Positions 59,501 to 62,500 of a stretch of 64,000 bases of DNA are shown here, piece by piece; position 1 is the stretch's first letter; each line of letters begins with the position of its first letter. The stretch is from NCBI RefSeq assembly GCF_032854445.1, contig NC_088295.1, positions 1,058,501 to 1,122,500 of the forward strand, in the 5' to 3' direction. The translations under genes were made by a program, and so were the position numbers. The notes under the pieces are model-generated. The model searched no databases, had not been told where the DNA came from, and saw nothing but the letters and a program-made list of their open reading frames with translations. The DNA comes from Liolophura sinensis (taxonomy: Eukaryota; Mollusca; Polyplacophora; Chitonida; Chitonidae).

Positions 59501-62500
59501 AGTTTAGCTGTTAGAAAATGTACAGTGTACCTGGCAGGGTTTAGTTGTCAGAGATTGCATGGTGTACTTGGCAGGGTTTAGTTGTCAGGGATTGCATGGT
59601 GTACTTGGCGGGGTTTAGTTGTTAGAGAGTGTACAGTGTACCTAGCAGGGTTAATCATTAGAGAGTGTACAATGTACCTGTCAGGATTGGTCGTTAGAAT
59701 CTGTACAGTGTACCTAGCAGGGTTAATCATTAGAGAGTGTACAATGTGCCTTTCAGGATTGGTCGTTAGAATCTGTACAGTGTACCAAGCAGGGTTAATC
59801 ATTAGAGAGTGTACAATGTACCTGTCAGGATTGGTCGTTAGAATCTGTACAGTGTACCAAGCAGGGTTAATCATTAGAGAGTGTACAATGTACCTGTCAG
59901 GATTGGTCGTTAGAATCTGTACAGTGTACCAAGCAGGGTTAATCATTAGAGAGTGTACAATGTGCCTGTCAGGATTGGTCGTTAGAATCTGTACAGTGTA
60001 CCAAGCAGGGTTAATCATTAGAGAGTGTACAATGTGCCTGTCAGGATTGGTCGTTAGAATCTGTACAGTGTACCTAGCAGGGTTAATCATTAGAGAGTGT
60101 ACAATGGACCTGTCAGGATTGGTCGTTAGAATCTGTACAGTGTACCAAGCAGGGTTAATCATTAGAGAGTGTACAATGTACCTGTCAGGATTGGTCGTTA
60201 GAATCTGTACAGTGTACCAAGCAGCCCTGTCAGGATTGGTCGTTAGAATCTGTACAGTGTACCAAGCAGGGTTAATCATTAGAGAGTGTACAATGTACCT
60301 GTCAGGACTGGTCGTTAGAATCTGTACAGTGTACCAAGCAGGGTTAATCATTAGAGAGTGTACAATGTACCTGTCAGGATTGGTCGTTAGAATCTGTACA
60401 GTGTACCAAGCAGGGTTAATCATTAGAGAGTGTACAATGTGCCTGTCAGGATTGGTCGTTAGAATCTGTACAGTGTACCTAGCAGGGTTAATCATTAGAG
60501 GGTGTACAATGTGCCTGTCAGGACTGGTCGTTAGAATCTGTACAGTGTACCAAGCAGGGTTAGTCATTAGAGAGTGTACAATGTGCCTGTCAGGATTGGT
60601 CGTTAGAATCTGTACAGTGTACCAAGCAGGGTTAATCAATAGAGAGTGTACAATGTGCCTGTCAGGATTGGTCGTTAGAATCTGTACAGTGTACCTAGCA
60701 GGGTTAATCATTAGAGAGTGTACAATGTACCTGTCAGGATTGGTCGTTAGAATCTGTACAGTGTACCAAGCAGGGTTAATCATTAGAGAGTGTACAATGG
60801 ACCTGTCAGGATTGGTCGTTAGAATCTGTACAGTGTACCAAGCAGGGTTAATCATTAGAGAGTGTACAATGTACCTGTCAGGACTGGTCGTTAGAATCTG
60901 TACAGTGTACCAAGCAGCCCTGTCAGGATTGGTCGTTAGAATCTGTACAGTGTACCAAGCAGGGTTAATCATTAGAGAGTGTACAATGTACCTGTCAGGA
61001 TTGGTCGTTAGAATCTGTACAGTGTACCAAGCAGGGTTAATCATTAGAGGGTGTACAATGTGCCTGTCAGGATTGGTCGTTAGAATCTGTACAGTGTACC
61101 AAGCAGGGTTAATCATTAGAGGGTGTACAATGTGCCTGTCAGGATTGGTCGTTAGAATCTGTACAGTGTACCAAGCAGGGTTAATCATTAGAGAGTGTAC
61201 AATGTACCTGTCAGGATTGGTCGTTAGAATCTGTACAGTGTACCAAGCAGGGTTAATCATTAGAGAGTGTACAATGTACCTGTCAGGATTGGTCGTTAGA
61301 ATCTGTACAGTGTACCAAGCAGGGTTAATCATTAGAGGGTGTACAATGTGCCTGTCAGGATTGGTCGTTAGAATCTGTACAGTGTACCAAGCAGGGTTAA
61401 TCATTAGAGAGTGTACAATGTACCTGTCAGGATTGGTCGTTAGAATCTGTACAGCGTACCTAGCAGGGTTAGTCATTAGAGAGTGTACAATGTACCTGTC
61501 AGGATTGGTCGTTAGAATCTGTACAGTGTACCAAGCAGGGTTAATCATTAGAGAGTGTACAATGTACCTGGCAGGATTGGTCGTTAGAATCTGTACAGCG
61601 TACCTAGCAGGGTTAATCATTAGAGAGTGTAGGGTATACCTGGCAGGGTTGGTCGTCATCTTGGCAGACATTTTTTCAAAGAACGGCTTCCAGGTTTCCT
61701 CCAGAAACAGGCTGTAGAATGGAAAGTAGTCTGTGATATTGAGTTGTTGGAAGAGCCGAGAGTTTGGCGGGTTGTGCGTGATGTTGCTTAACGCAGCCTG
61801 CAGGTAATCCAAGTCATTCAGAAAGTCTGTGATATTGAGGAGTTGACCCGTAGGTTTTTGTGAGCCGAGAACCTGCAAAATATGATAGATACTATACTAG
61901 ATACATCCAAAACCTGTTACATCAGTAGATGTACAGTAAAACATCCAAAACCTGTTACATCAGTAGATGTACAGTAAAACATCCAAAACCTGTTCCACCA
62001 GTAGATGTACAGTAAAACATCCAAAACCTGTTACATCAGTAGATGTACAGTAAAACATCCAAAACCTGTTCCATCAGTGGATGTACAGTAAAACATCCAA
62101 AACCTGTTCCATCAGTAGATGTACAGTAAAACATCCAAAACCTGTTACATCAGTAGATGTACAGTAAAACATCCAAAACCTGTTACATCAGTAGATGTAC
62201 AGTAAAACATCCAAAACCTGTTACATCAGTAGATTAAAAGTAAAACAGTTTTCAGTTTACTTGTTTTGATCGTATTTCATCTAAGACACTTTGGATTGCA
62301 TGGTCAGATTGTCATGCTGCCAAATACCTTTGTGAAGCTTGATCACGTTTACTCTGCAGAGACACAAAGCCGATTTTTTTTTACATGACAATAAACTACA
62401 TGTAAGTTAGAATACTACTCACCACTGACAATAAACTACATGTAAGTTAATACTACGCACCACTGACAATAAACTATATGTAAGTTAGAATACTACTCAC

